35,030 nt of DNA from a virus, in IMG/VR virus record IMGVR_UViG_3300039106_000176, positions 1 through 35,030 of that record; one strand, 5' to 3'. Positions 1-6,498 of the stretch are shown here, piece after piece; within the stretch, counting starts at the first letter, position 1, and each line of letters starts with the position of its first letter. A program made the translations under genes and the position numbers. The notes beneath the pieces were generated by a model that was not told the DNA's origin, did not search any database, and saw only the letters and a list, made by a program, of their open reading frames with translations.

Positions 1-101
1 CAATACACCAAAGTGGGTCGGTTAGTTACGGTCACTGGCGGGGTAATTGTCTCTAGCGTTTCGTCGCCGACGGGCTATTTTACAATCTCTCTACCCTTTA
101 C
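1..101. repeat. Left copy of terminal overlap (circular genome join)
   Basis: Bases 1-101 match 34930-35030 with one mismatch (A at 3, G at 34932); the exact match is 98 bases, 4-101. The repeat lies inside a fibre gene whose frame is continuous across the join. This is most simply an assembly overlap of a circular or circularly permuted genome, not a biological terminal repeat. The mismatch changes CAA to CAG (both Gln), as expected for strain variation in a phage population. Confidence 0.9.
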
Positions 102-321
102 GTCTGCAAGCCTTAGCGAGTTGTCGGGATACTTTTTATCTGTTTTGACAATATCTGGCGTTAACACAGCGAACATTGCTGACTTTGTTTCGTTAGGTGT
201 AACTGGCGCTTCGTCTATACGTATATATCTTGGGGATGCCACAGGATTGCAAGGTGACTCAGCGCAAGAACTGAAGGCTGGCACTGAAATATATTTTACC
301 GTATCTTATATCGCTGCGTGA
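1..321 (+). CDS. C-terminal part of virion fibre protein (gene starts at 34387)
   Basis: This is the end of the gene that begins at 34387. Frame 1 is open from base 1 (Gln-Tyr-Thr-Lys-Val) to the TGA at 319-321, and joins the right edge of the window in the same frame. Together they give 287 residues. An internal GTG at 13 could be mistaken for a start, but it has no ribosome site and the reading frame continues upstream through the join. The segment is Ser/Thr/Gly/Val-rich with beta-strand-like alternation and no catalytic motif, as in fibre distal domains. The next gene follows after 13 bases. Confidence 0.85.
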   Translation, partial: QYTKVGRLVTVTGGVIVSSVSSPTGYFTISLPFTSASLSELSGYFLSVLTISGVNTANIADFVSLGVTGASSIRIYLGDATGLQGDSAQELKAGTEIYFTVSYIAA

Positions 322-334
322 TAAGGAAAACCAA

Positions 335-1888
335 ATGGTTTTGACTAAAGCAACCTATTCAATGATCAAAAACGCCCCCGCAAACGTGGTGGATTTTGGC
401 GCTGATCCAACTGGAGTTGCCGACAGTACGGCGGCTTTTGCGGCTGCATTAGCTGCGTCTACCCTCGTATATATACCCGCTGGCACATATACTGTTAGCC
501 AAATTGACATTACGCAAGACGGCACACAGATCATTACGGATGGACTTGAAACAGTAATCCATCAAAAATCAGCCGGCGGCGGAAACTATGACCTTCAGAT
601 TATCCGCGTTATGGCGTCTGACGTAATTATTGGCGACATAAAGTTTATCGGCAATATAGCGACAGATACAGGTGAATTTAACCATTGTATTTACGTCTAT
701 GAAAACAGCGGTTCGTTACCTGAAATTCGGAACATTACGCTCGGAAGCTACTATGCTACCGATATTCGTGGAGATGTATTGTATGTTGGTGGGACAGCCG
801 GAACGCCTGTATATAATGTCAATGTTATTTCTTTAGACGGCGACAACATTTATCGCAGCATTTGCTCTATCACTGGCGGCCAAGGTGTTCGTATAAACCA
901 AATATACGGCAATCGTGTAGGCTACAGAAACATAGATTTTGAAAGCAATGTAGGCAGTCAACGAGTTGATGATTGCTGGGTAGGGTTTATTCGCGGTGGA
1001 GTTTTTCAGCTTGCCAGTGATGACGCAGCACTTCGCGTTGGTTCGATTCAAATAGACCAGCTTGACTTAGACTCCGCTTTTATGCCGCCACCGACACCGC
1101 TGCCACCATTTACAAACCCGACTGCCCCTGACATTGCTTTAATTGCTAGTCGTTTTGAGTATCTTAAAATAGGGTCAATAAAAATTAACAGCTATGCGGC
1201 GGTTGGGTTAAACTTTGGGAATATTGGTGTTGAAGATAAAGGCCGTGTTTCTATAGATTATATTGAAGCATCAAACATCGCGCCTACAGGGGTTTTTCAA
1301 GCGGTTATCGAGTCCAGCGGCGCAACACTTGTCGAAATAAATTCTGGCAAAATTACTTTAGAACCAAGCACAGGTTTTCTTAAAGGCACGGACGCAGACT
1401 ACGTTATTCGGAACATTGAATTTCTTGGTACTGCTAACGCTAGTTTAGCTACTTTTTGCACCGACTTGCATTGCGAAAACGTAACCGGCGATTTTGGCAA
1501 CGGAAACATTTTTGGGGATGTTGCAAACGGTCAAGTCATCAACTCTCGTCTTGAGACTACTGGCAACGCAATGAACCAGTGCGCCGACATGAGTTGGTAT
1601 AATTGCACTCTTGACGCAACGGGTTTTGATAACTCTCCTGCTGCTGGAAGCAACAAAGCTGCGTTTGAGCGCGGCACGCTGAACGGCACTTGGTATGATA
1701 GTTATTCTGTTGTTTTTGGCGGCACGTTGTGGCGCAACCACATCGGCGTTGCTCAAGGTACTGGAACGCCAGAAGGCGCTTTAATCGCTGCTGTTGGTGC
1801 GCTATACACCCGCACTGACGGCGGCGCGGGGACAACGCTTTACGTCAAAGAATCTGGAACCGGCAACACAGGCTGGGTCGCCAAATAA
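335..1888 (+). CDS. Tailspike-like protein with pectate-lyase-fold N-terminus
   Basis: This 517-residue protein opens with a short leader, then the signature NVVDFGADPTGVADSTAAF (about residues 18-36). That is the start of the Pectate_lyase_3 beta-helix family used by phage spikes to bind or cut surface polysaccharide. Repeated short strands with Asn/Gly turns continue to about residue 420, and a compact C-terminal domain follows (about 440-517). It lacks the P22-type head-binding domain seen in the spike at 32303, so it probably attaches through another fibre, possibly the one just upstream. AAGGA at 322-326 precedes the ATG. Catalytic residues cannot be assigned by eye. Confidence 0.8.
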   Translation: MVLTKATYSMIKNAPANVVDFGADPTGVADSTAAFAAALAASTLVYIPAGTYTVSQIDITQDGTQIITDGLETVIHQKSAGGGNYDLQIIRVMASDVIIGDIKFIGNIATDTGEFNHCIYVYENSGSLPEIRNITLGSYYATDIRGDVLYVGGTAGTPVYNVNVISLDGDNIYRSICSITGGQGVRINQIYGNRVGYRNIDFESNVGSQRVDDCWVGFIRGGVFQLASDDAALRVGSIQIDQLDLDSAFMPPPTPLPPFTNPTAPDIALIASRFEYLKIGSIKINSYAAVGLNFGNIGVEDKGRVSIDYIEASNIAPTGVFQAVIESSGATLVEINSGKITLEPSTGFLKGTDADYVIRNIEFLGTANASLATFCTDLHCENVTGDFGNGNIFGDVANGQVINSRLETTGNAMNQCADMSWYNCTLDATGFDNSPAAGSNKAAFERGTLNGTWYDSYSVVFGGTLWRNHIGVAQGTGTPEGALIAAVGALYTRTDGGAGTTLYVKESGTGNTGWVAK

Positions 1889-1936
1889 CCGCGCTGATCC
1901 GGATGGTCAGTATTTGATTTTGATTGGATTATCAAA

Positions 1937-2209
1937 GTGGCACTTGAAAAAACAACAACCGTAGATCGCATTGAAGTTGTAGAAAATGGCGCAGTGCAAG
2001 TCCGCACTAAGACTGCCATCCTCGAAGACGGCGAACAGATCAGCGGCACATTCCACCGTCACGTTGTCGCCCCAGGCGATGACTACAGCGCAGAAGATGC
2101 TCGCGTGCAGGCAATATGCGCTGCAACGCATACTGCTGACGTAGTAGCTGCCTATGCCGCAGAACAAGCTAAGGCTGCACCAGTAGCACTGCCAGAAGCA
2201 GAAGCTTAA
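1937..2209 (+). CDS. Conserved small phage protein next to fibre genes
   Basis: GTG start (Met-Ala-Leu-Glu-Lys) with TTGGA about 8 bases upstream; 90 residues. The N-terminal half is charged (TTTVDRIEVVENGAVQVRTK) and is followed by an FHRHVVAPGDD motif and an Ala-rich helical C-terminus. I recognise this type from other podophages and siphophages of Proteobacteria, where it sits after tail fibre genes, but know of no assigned function. It may be a virion or chaperone component. It has no signal peptide or membrane segment. It leads into the lysis block. Confidence 0.7.
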   Translation: MALEKTTTVDRIEVVENGAVQVRTKTAILEDGEQISGTFHRHVVAPGDDYSAEDARVQAICAATHTADVVAAYAAEQAKAAPVALPEAEA

Positions 2210-2236
2210 TCACTGCAACCAAATTGGTGGAATCAA

Positions 2237-2416
2237 ATGGCTAGCATTGACGAAACACAGGCGCAGCTTAACACGCACGAACAAGTCTGTGCATTTCGAT
2301 ACGAGAGTATCTGTGCGCGGATGAAGCGTATCGAAAGCCTTGGCATATCTGCTTGCGGCACAATTATTGTATTGCTGATCGGCATACTAGTAAGCGTGCT
2401 GCAAAAGGGCGGCTAA
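2237..2416 (+). CDS. Small membrane protein, holin/XhlA-like
   Basis: A 59-residue ORF starting at ATG 2237 after GGTGG (spacing about 6) and ending TAA at 2414-2416. Residues 1-32 are soluble and charged (MASIDETQAQLNTHEQ...) and could form a coiled coil. A single hydrophobic helix follows (about residues 36-55: GISACGTIIVLLIGILVSVL), then a short KGG tail. This plan resembles XhlA-type holin accessory proteins. It sits first in the row of membrane proteins before the endolysin. Function is inferred from topology and position only. Confidence 0.65.
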   Translation: MASIDETQAQLNTHEQVCAFRYESICARMKRIESLGISACGTIIVLLIGILVSVLQKGG

Positions 2417-2425
2417 GGAGGGCGT

Positions 2426-2617
2426 ATGCGTTTTCTGCGTGCTGCAATCGTTGCGTCTTTGCTAGTGCTTGCTGCTTGTGAAGATCGCTATCGCTATGAC
2501 TGCCAAGACCCTGCGAACTGGCAAGAGGACATTTGCAAGAAGCCCAAATGTGTAGCTATGGGCTACTGCACCGAATGGCTGATTGATACGGGTGAAGAAG
2601 TTGTCGAAGAAGGTTAA
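2426..2617 (+). CDS. Small Cys-rich lipoprotein
   Basis: 63 residues. The N-terminus MRFLRAAIVASLLVLAAC is a lipoprotein signal with lipobox LAAC (Cys18). The mature part, EDRYRYDCQDPANWQEDICK, contains further Cys residues that could form disulfides in the periplasm. AAGGAGGG at 2415-2422 precedes the ATG closely. Similar short lipoproteins occur near lysis genes of T7- and P22-like phages. Position suggests an Rz1/o-spanin-like role, but it is not Pro-rich like classical Rz1 and no Rz partner is obvious. Its 3' end overlaps the next gene. Confidence 0.6.
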   Translation: MRFLRAAIVASLLVLAACEDRYRYDCQDPANWQEDICKKPKCVAMGYCTEWLIDTGEEVVEEG

Positions 2618-2888
2618 ATACTGGTCGCCAGAGGAGCTGCTGCGTTTCATCGTCGGCGTTGTTCTGTCGTTCACGTTAATGTTTATCGTGGCGACTGTGC
2701 TATATTCGCTGATATTTGTATCGCAGCCAATGGAGGGGCAGTCCCCGAATGACGCTGAGTTTTTTAAGCTGATTAACCCAATAGCTACGTTTATTGTTGG
2801 AGCATTGGCAGGACTTATGGCTGGGCAGGGTAGCGGCTCGATCAAGCCAAAGGACAAGGAGATTAAAGAAGATGAGCTTCCTGAATAG
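2592..2888 (+). CDS. Two-TM membrane protein, putative holin
   Basis: About 98 residues if the GTG at 2592 starts translation; TTG at 2583 and TTG at 2601 are alternatives and none has a clear ribosome site. The 5' end overlaps the lipoprotein gene, suggesting coupling. A short basic head (KKLSKKVKYW) precedes TM1 (RFIVGVVLSFTLMFIVATVL). A loop and TM2 (about KLINPIATFIVGALAGLMAG) follow, then a charged tail rich in Lys/Asp/Glu. Topology and the place just before the endolysin fit a class II-like holin. It shares the pattern INP...IxGALxGLxxG with the next gene, so the two look like an old tandem duplication. Confidence 0.6.
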   Translation: MKKLSKKVKYWSPEELLRFIVGVVLSFTLMFIVATVLYSLIFVSQPMEGQSPNDAEFFKLINPIATFIVGALAGLMAGQGSGSIKPKDKEIKEDELPE

Positions 2889-3375
2889 TTTCGAAAGCAA
2901 GCAGGACGGAATCAATGACACCGTTGAGTTTGTTGTGCGCGTGGCGATCGTCACGCTGTCGGCAGTTATCCTTGTCGTTGTGCTGGCGCTTGTTGTTGGG
3001 ATGTTCGTTCCTAACGATGTCGTGGACAGCACTGCCGTCCTTGAGATGATTAACCCTGCGTTCCAGACCATCATCGGTGCGCTTGTCGGACTGCTGGGCG
3101 GCTTGAGCCTCAACGCTAACGCCCGTGACACCGACCCTGAGCCTGCACCAGCGCCGGCGCCAGAGCCAGAAGCGCCGCCTGAACTGACGCCAGCGATGGC
3201 GTGGAAGGTGTACGACGATCCACAAGGCACAGTCTTTATCGACGAGCCTGAAGATGATGATGATGATGAGCTAGAGCCTTGGGAGAAATATAGAGCAGAT
3301 TTGCGCTATGACATCAACGGCGATGGGCAAGTTACGGAAGAAGATTTTCCTAACTGGAGAGAGGCTGGCAAATGA
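2872..3375 (+). CDS. Two-TM protein with acidic tail and EF-hand-like loop
   Basis: ATG 2872 has AAGGAG at 2856-2861; an upstream in-frame start at 2794 would overlap the previous gene deeply and is rejected. The 167-residue product has TM1 (about residues 21-43) and TM2 (about 57-78, INPAFQTIIGALVGLLGG), related to TM2 of the preceding protein. An Ala/Pro/Glu repeat linker (PEPAPAPAPEPEAPPE) follows, then a run of five Asp. Near the C-terminus, DINGDGQVTEED matches the 12-residue EF-hand/dockerin calcium loop (D-x-N-x-D-G). It may be a holin or antiholin with a calcium-responsive tail; the role is unknown. Confidence 0.6.
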   Translation: MSFLNSFESKQDGINDTVEFVVRVAIVTLSAVILVVVLALVVGMFVPNDVVDSTAVLEMINPAFQTIIGALVGLLGGLSLNANARDTDPEPAPAPAPEPEAPPELTPAMAWKVYDDPQGTVFIDEPEDDDDDELEPWEKYRADLRYDINGDGQVTEEDFPNWREAGK

Positions 3376-3983
3376 GCTTGATTAACCTTCAACAGAAAAT
3401 CGGAGTAACCGCAGATGGTGCGTTCGGCCCTGGCACATTTAAGGCGGCTGCGGCTTTTTATAAACTATCACCTAATCGGGCTGCGCATTTCTTTGCTCAA
3501 ACGGCGCATGAGTCGGGCAACTTCAAGGCGTTCAGCGAAAACCTGAACTACAGCGCTAAGGGTCTGCGCGGTATCTTTCGCAAGTACTTCCCTACCGACG
3601 CGTTGGCCAAGGCTTATGAGCGCAAGCCTGCAAAAATTGCCAACCGTGTTTACGGCAACCGCATGGGTAACGGCGACGAAGCGTCAGGCGAGGGTTTCGC
3701 TTTTCGCGGGCGCGGGGCCTTACAACTCACTGGCAAATTTAACTACCAAGCCTTTGCTGATTATATCGGTCGCCCCGACGTAATGACGAACCCCGACATT
3801 GTCGCCACCGAACTCGCCTTTGAGAGCGCCCTTTGGTTCTTCGACAAAAACAAGCTATGGTCCATCTGCGACCAAGGCATCAACGATGCTGCCATTCTGG
3901 CGCTAACGAAGCGGATCAACGGGGGCACACACGGCCTCGATGACCGCAAACTGAAGACCAAGAAGTACGCTGCTTGGTTGTAA
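3372..3983 (+). CDS. Endolysin, GH19 chitinase-like lysozyme
   Basis: 203 residues, ATG at 3372 overlapping the previous stop by 4 bases (ATGA). The fold is glycoside hydrolase 19, which in phages cuts the peptidoglycan glycan backbone. Visible motifs are AHESGNF with the likely catalytic acid Glu47, SENLNY with Glu56 as likely base, FRGRGALQLTGKFNY (111-125) and TKRINGG (179-185). It has no signal peptide, so it should be cytoplasmic and need a holin, and several candidates lie directly upstream. The N-terminal residues 1-30 (LQQKIGVTADGAFGPGTFKA) look like a truncated peptidoglycan-binding-1 motif merged into the enzyme. Confidence 0.92.
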   Translation: MSLINLQQKIGVTADGAFGPGTFKAAAAFYKLSPNRAAHFFAQTAHESGNFKAFSENLNYSAKGLRGIFRKYFPTDALAKAYERKPAKIANRVYGNRMGNGDEASGEGFAFRGRGALQLTGKFNYQAFADYIGRPDVMTNPDIVATELAFESALWFFDKNKLWSICDQGINDAAILALTKRINGGTHGLDDRKLKTKKYAAWL

Positions 3984-3991
3984 GGAGACAA

Positions 3992-4177
3992 ATGATGGAC
4001 TTTAAGAGCATATTGAAGAAAGAAGCTGAAAAAGCACTCCTCAAGCAAGCTGCAGGTAAAATCCTGCCTATGGAATCTGAGCCAAAGCCTGTACTCGGCT
4101 GGAAAGCCAAGCTTGCTGGTGCGCTTGCTATTATCGGCGCAGTAGCAACGGCGCTGGCGCAATATCTGGCTGGCTAA
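3992..4177 (+). CDS. Small single-TM protein after endolysin
   Basis: 61 residues from ATG 3992 (a second ATG follows at once at 3995), with AAGGAG at 3982-3987. The N-terminal half is an amphipathic Lys/Glu/Ala-rich helix (KSILKKEAEKALLKQAAGK). The C-terminal half carries one hydrophobic segment (about residues 40-60, LAGALAIIGAVATALAQYLA). It is the last rightward gene of the map and ends just before the convergent hairpin. A lysis accessory or pinholin role is possible from position and topology alone. Confidence 0.65.
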   Translation: MMDFKSILKKEAEKALLKQAAGKILPMESEPKPVLGWKAKLAGALAIIGAVATALAQYLAG

Positions 4178-4183
4178 CTTAAT

Positions 4184-4411
4184 CTAATACCCGTCACCTT
4201 CGGGTGGCGGGATATTCTTTAATTCGCGGACGATCTCTATCGCCCTTGCGGATGTAATGCTTTTCCACTCGCACCATGCGCCACAAGCGCACTCGCGTTC
4301 TTCTAGTGCAGCGCAGTCGCATTTCATGGCGTCAGCCTCTAGCGCCTTGGCCGCTTCTTCAACGCCGCTGTTAAATCCCTTCTGCCATCTGGATAGGGGT
4401 TTATCGGTCAC
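4184..4411 (-). CDS. Small Cys-rich hypothetical protein
   Basis: 75 residues, last gene of the second leftward operon. The ATG at 4411 overlaps the upstream stop by 4 bases. The N-terminal helix (SRWQKGFNSGVEEAAKALEA) is followed by a cysteine cluster (CDC...ECACGAWC, about residues 31-47) that could bind zinc, then an Arg/Glu helix. The 3' end (PPPEGDGY) is encoded by the late terminator hairpin. I do not recognise a family. It may be an early host-modulating protein. Confidence 0.65.
   Translation of the reverse strand: MTDKPLSRWQKGFNSGVEEAAKALEADAMKCDCAALEERECACGAWCEWKSITSARAIEIVRELKNIPPPEGDGY
4190..4211 (+). terminator. Convergent hairpin terminator with TTCG loop
   Basis: CCCGTCACC (4190-4198), loop TTCG (4199-4202) and GGTGGCGGG (4203-4211) form a 9-bp stem with one G-T pair. 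ATATTCTTTAATT follows on the plus strand. It lies 12 bases after the last rightward stop and so should end the late transcript. The stable TTCG loop forms only on the plus-strand RNA; the minus strand has CGAA. The hairpin is also coding for the last residues of the leftward gene 4184-4411. The T-tract is only moderate. Confidence 0.65.
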
Positions 4412-4908
4412 TTGCTTTGGTCCAGTGCTGCGCGATATTGCCCGTTAAGCCATGCGTCTTGACGCGCTTTGAAACTTTCCGCGCTTTCAGTAGCGCCTAT
4501 TAGTGGCGCAGCTTCCAAAGCCTCACGCAGCGCCTCGTGCTGCTCAAGCAGATATGTGCCGCCATCGTAATAGCCACGATCAAACTGCGCCTTTGTCTCG
4601 ACCCGCAGCCACTCAATCTCTGCCGCTTGGGCTTCGATGTGGTCTGCGGCTTTGTTGCAGTCAGCCAGATAATCTAATGCGATTTGTTTCTGCTGTTCCC
4701 ACAGGTCAGAAACAACGGCCTTCTCGCGTTCCAACTGCTCGATACAGTCGGCGGCGCGATAAAGCATAGCGCGCATACCAACCTCACGGTCAACTTTGAA
4801 ATTATCGGCTTCTATGAAAAGCCGCTGCGCCAAATCGTTGGGGCAAATTTCAATCAGGTCTGCATCCTGTGCAATCAGGTTGTCCATTGCTTCTGTTCGG
4901 TCAGTCAT
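4408..4908 (-). CDS. Hypothetical helical early protein
   Basis: 166 residues, rich in Glu/Ala/Gln and almost wholly helical by inspection (RAADCIEQLEREKAVVSDLWEQ..., DHIEAQAAEIEWL), so coiled-coil oligomerisation is likely. It has no membrane segment or enzyme motif. Its start overlaps the end of the upstream gene by 8 bases and its stop overlaps the downstream start by 4 (ATGA), so it is translationally coupled within the 5483-4184 leftward unit. I do not recognise a family. Phage 'ead/Ea22'-like early proteins have a similar look, which is only a resemblance. Confidence 0.7.
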   Translation of the reverse strand: MTDRTEAMDNLIAQDADLIEICPNDLAQRLFIEADNFKVDREVGMRAMLYRAADCIEQLEREKAVVSDLWEQQKQIALDYLADCNKAADHIEAQAAEIEWLRVETKAQFDRGYYDGGTYLLEQHEALREALEAAPLIGATESAESFKARQDAWLNGQYRAALDQSK

Positions 4909-5257
4909 CGTTCTTACTCCTTATCTCAAGCCCACGGGCTTCCAGTGCGGCGCGGAGTTCGTCGGCATCTACCAACGACGCGCCGTACGTCTCTTTCAAC
5001 GCCTCCACCAGCGGGTCAGGCTTGGGCGCAGGGATGATGAAGCGGTCGAAGTTTCTTGGCAGTGTGGGGTAGAGCGCCTTAATATACGTCATCACATCGC
5101 TCACCTCTTGCTTATAGGCTTCGTGCTGTTCGATGGCGCGGCATAGTGCTTCGTCCATGATAAGTCCGCGCATGATACGGCGTGTAAGTTCCTTTTCGCC
5201 TTCCTCGCGCTCAACCTCATTCACCAGCGCCAAGGCTTTTTGTTCAATGTCTGTCAT
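4901..5257 (-). CDS. Hypothetical early protein
   Basis: 118 residues. The N-terminal half is charged and helical (QKALALVNEVEREEGEKELT) and the C-terminal part contains PAPKPDPLVEALKETYG. The end (LRAALEARGLEIRSKNDD) looks like the C-terminal helix of many phage early proteins. ATG 5257 overlaps the upstream stop by 4 bases. No enzyme motif, signal peptide or membrane segment is visible. Function is unknown; its neighbours are other small unknown proteins. Confidence 0.7.
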   Translation of the reverse strand: MTDIEQKALALVNEVEREEGEKELTRRIMRGLIMDEALCRAIEQHEAYKQEVSDVMTYIKALYPTLPRNFDRFIIPAPKPDPLVEALKETYGASLVDADELRAALEARGLEIRSKNDD

Positions 5258-5391
5258 TTGCTTTGCTCCTGTTCCCTGAGGCGCTTGGCTTCTGCAAAGG
5301 TCAAACCTTCTGAGTTACGCAACGGAAATGCGCTGTCTGATGATACACGGTAGGGCTTGCCCAATGGGGCTGCTTGTGCTGGTTTAATCAT
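5254..5391 (-). CDS. Hypothetical 45-residue protein
   Basis: I place the start at ATG 5391 (MIKPAQAAPLGKPYRVSSDS). It overlaps the stop of a newly seen 31-codon gene as ATGA, the same coupling used by every junction in this unit. AAAGG lies 11 bases upstream. A GTG at 5397 is possible, and an ATG at 5442 lacks any ribosome site. The stop overlaps the next start by 4 bases. The sequence is basic and Pro/Ala-rich at its N-terminus and ends in a short charged helix. Family unknown. Confidence 0.6.
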   Translation of the reverse strand: MIKPAQAAPLGKPYRVSSDSAFPLRNSEGLTFAEAKRLREQEQSK

Positions 5392-5483
5392 GACCACTCT
5401 GGCCTTTCTGAAAGAAACATAGTTATGACAATAACCAGCCATATTGTGACTAGCCAGAATTGAGTTTTTGAAATTTTAGTCAT
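5388..5483 (-). CDS. 31-residue single-TM micropeptide
   Basis: Minus-strand ATG at 5483-5481 with AAGGA ending 6 bases upstream; stop TGA at 5390-5388 inside an ATGA overlap with the next gene. The product is a short polar head (MTKISKTQ), a hydrophobic, Trp/Val/Ile-rich helix (FWLVTIWLVIVITMFL) and a charged tail (SERPEWS). The ribosome site, the TM pattern and the stop-start overlap together make it a real first gene of the operon, though it is short. Possible roles include inner-membrane signalling or superinfection exclusion; none is shown. Confidence 0.6.
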   Translation of the reverse strand: MTKISKTQFWLVTIWLVIVITMFLSERPEWS

Positions 5484-5529
5484 TTTACATCCTTGTATGG
5501 CGGGGCATGGCCCCTTGGTTAGTCCTGAT

Positions 5530-5577
5530 TCTATAAACGCGATATATAATAAATAAAAGCACTTTTTTCATAACGCA
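5530..5577 (-). promoter_or_regulatory. AT-rich promoter-like region of second leftward unit
   Basis: This stretch lies between the leftward terminator and the 31-codon gene. On the minus strand it contains several -10-like hexamers (TATTAT, TATATA, TATAGA) but only a weak -35 (TTATGA). It also carries AAAAGCACTTTT at 5555-5566, one base from the AAAAGCGCTTTT palindrome between the divergent promoters at 8704-8715. Leftward genes below the terminator need a start of their own, so a promoter under the same regulator is likely here. A GGGGC-ATG-GCCCC hairpin (5502-5514) lies in the leader. Confidence 0.4.
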
Positions 5578-5578
5578 T

Positions 5579-5612
5579 AAAAAAAGACGGGATGCACAAT
5601 GCAAACCCGCCC
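5579..5612 (-). terminator. Intrinsic terminator of the recombination operon
   Basis: On the minus strand a GCGGG/CCCGT stem is extended by an inner TGCA/TGCA stem around a TTG loop, then C and seven T (A-run at 5579-5585 on the plus strand). It begins 8 bases after the last stop of the leftward operon (5620), the expected place for a Rho-independent terminator. It divides the leftward genes into two transcription units. Confidence 0.75.
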
Positions 5613-5619
5613 TTTTCCG

Positions 5620-5847
5620 TTATACCAGCAATCTCTGTGGTATCTGCAAAAGCCATCCATGATGCTTGGCAACATCCACAAAACGCTTTTTGTCTAATGT
5701 GTGCTGCCCTGTAAGAAGCTGTGCCTTTAGCAATGCCTTTGTTGAAAGTTCAATGGATTCCGATTCTCGATTGTTTATCCTCTCCATTTGCCTAGTTAAA
5801 GGCGGATGCTGTTTATATAGAAAATCTACTCGTGGTGCTGATAGCAT
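5620..5847 (-). CDS. Hypothetical protein, last gene of recombination operon
   Basis: 75 residues with GAGGT 8 bases before ATG 5847, and 11 bases after the SSB stop. The sequence is basic and helical (ELSTKALLKAQLLTGQHTL, then KKRFVDVAKHHGWLL). No family is recognised. Its place directly after SSB and before the operon terminator suggests a role in early DNA metabolism, by context only. Confidence 0.65.
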   Translation of the reverse strand: MLSAPRVDFLYKQHPPLTRQMERINNRESESIELSTKALLKAQLLTGQHTLDKKRFVDVAKHHGWLLQIPQRLLV

Positions 5848-5858
5848 GATTATTTACC

Positions 5859-6236
5859 TCAAAATGGAACAGAATCCTCCAAATCATCATCAAACGTAGT
5901 GTGCTGATTCTGACTGTGTGAATTACTTACCTGGCTTGAGCCAGCTTCTGATCGCGGCGCTGTATCAATGCTGCCAACGCGCACGTTAAACTGTGGCTTG
6001 CCTTCGTATTCGTCATGCGTCAGTTCGCCTGATACAAAGACCTTGGTGCCTTTCTTTAGGCTGCCAGCAAACGCTTCCGCTGCCTTGCCCCACAAGCTGC
6101 ACCGATACCAGACGCTGCCAGCATCTTTGCCGAATCCGTTCTTGACGCCAACATTAAAGCTTAGAACCTTGCTGTCGCGGGTGTCGCGCAACTCGGCATC
6201 TTTTCCGACGTTTCCTGAAATTGTGATTAACTGCAT
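5859..6236 (-). CDS. ssb: Single-stranded DNA-binding protein (OB fold)
   Basis: 125 residues. The N-terminal ~100 residues form the SSB OB fold: MQLITISGNVGKDAELR, then SFNVGVKNGFG, VWYRCSLWGKAAEAFAGSL and KGTKVFVSGELTHDEYEGKP. A short Ser/Gln/Asn-rich linker leads to the acidic tip DDDLEDSVPF, which in bacterial SSBs recruits replication and repair partners. It protects ssDNA during phage replication and Erf/YqaJ recombination, whose genes lie upstream in the same operon. Confidence 0.93.
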   Translation of the reverse strand: MQLITISGNVGKDAELRDTRDSKVLSFNVGVKNGFGKDAGSVWYRCSLWGKAAEAFAGSLKKGTKVFVSGELTHDEYEGKPQFNVRVGSIDTAPRSEAGSSQVSNSHSQNQHTTFDDDLEDSVPF

Positions 6237-6246
6237 GGTATTCTCC

Positions 6247-6480
6247 TTATCCGCCTAGGGCGTTCATGTATGTGTCAAGCAGGACTTCGTATTCTGCCCG
6301 TTCGTGTTTTTCCATCTTGCGAAGGCGAATCACAGCGCGAAGGATTTTAACATCGTATCCGTGTGACTTGGCCTCGCTGTAAATTTCCCTAATGCTGTCG
6401 GAAATGGTTTTCTTTTCTTCTTCCTGGCGTTCGATGCGCTCAATCAAAAGGCGCAGCATATCATCATTCGTATCACTCAT
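6247..6480 (-). CDS. GapR/DUF2312-like DNA-binding protein
   Basis: 77 residues matching the DUF2312/GapR pattern: [42 protein letters not shown], with a C-terminal helix ending in [11 protein letters not shown]. The long N-terminal coiled coil and the basic KILRxVIRLRK segment are the family hallmarks. In Caulobacter, GapR tracks overtwisted DNA and is needed for normal replication and transcription. The family is almost confined to Alphaproteobacteria and their phages, which is the best host clue here. A phage copy next to SSB could replace or redirect the host protein on replicating phage DNA. Confidence 0.85.
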   Translation of the reverse strand: MSDTNDDMLRLLIERIERQEEEKKTISDSIREIYSEAKSHGYDVKILRAVIRLRKMEKHERAEYEVLLDTYMNALGG

Positions 6481-6498
6481 ATTCTTTCTCCTTTAAAA

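Noticed and set aside
13-321. Independent 102-residue gene starting at GTG 13
   Set aside because: The frame is open to base 1 and joins the fibre gene from 34387 through the terminal overlap, so 13 is an internal Val codon.
4503-5146. Several rightward ORFs of 67-117 codons
   Set aside because: They lie opposite the coupled leftward genes 4408-5257, which have ATGA junctions and helical protein composition.
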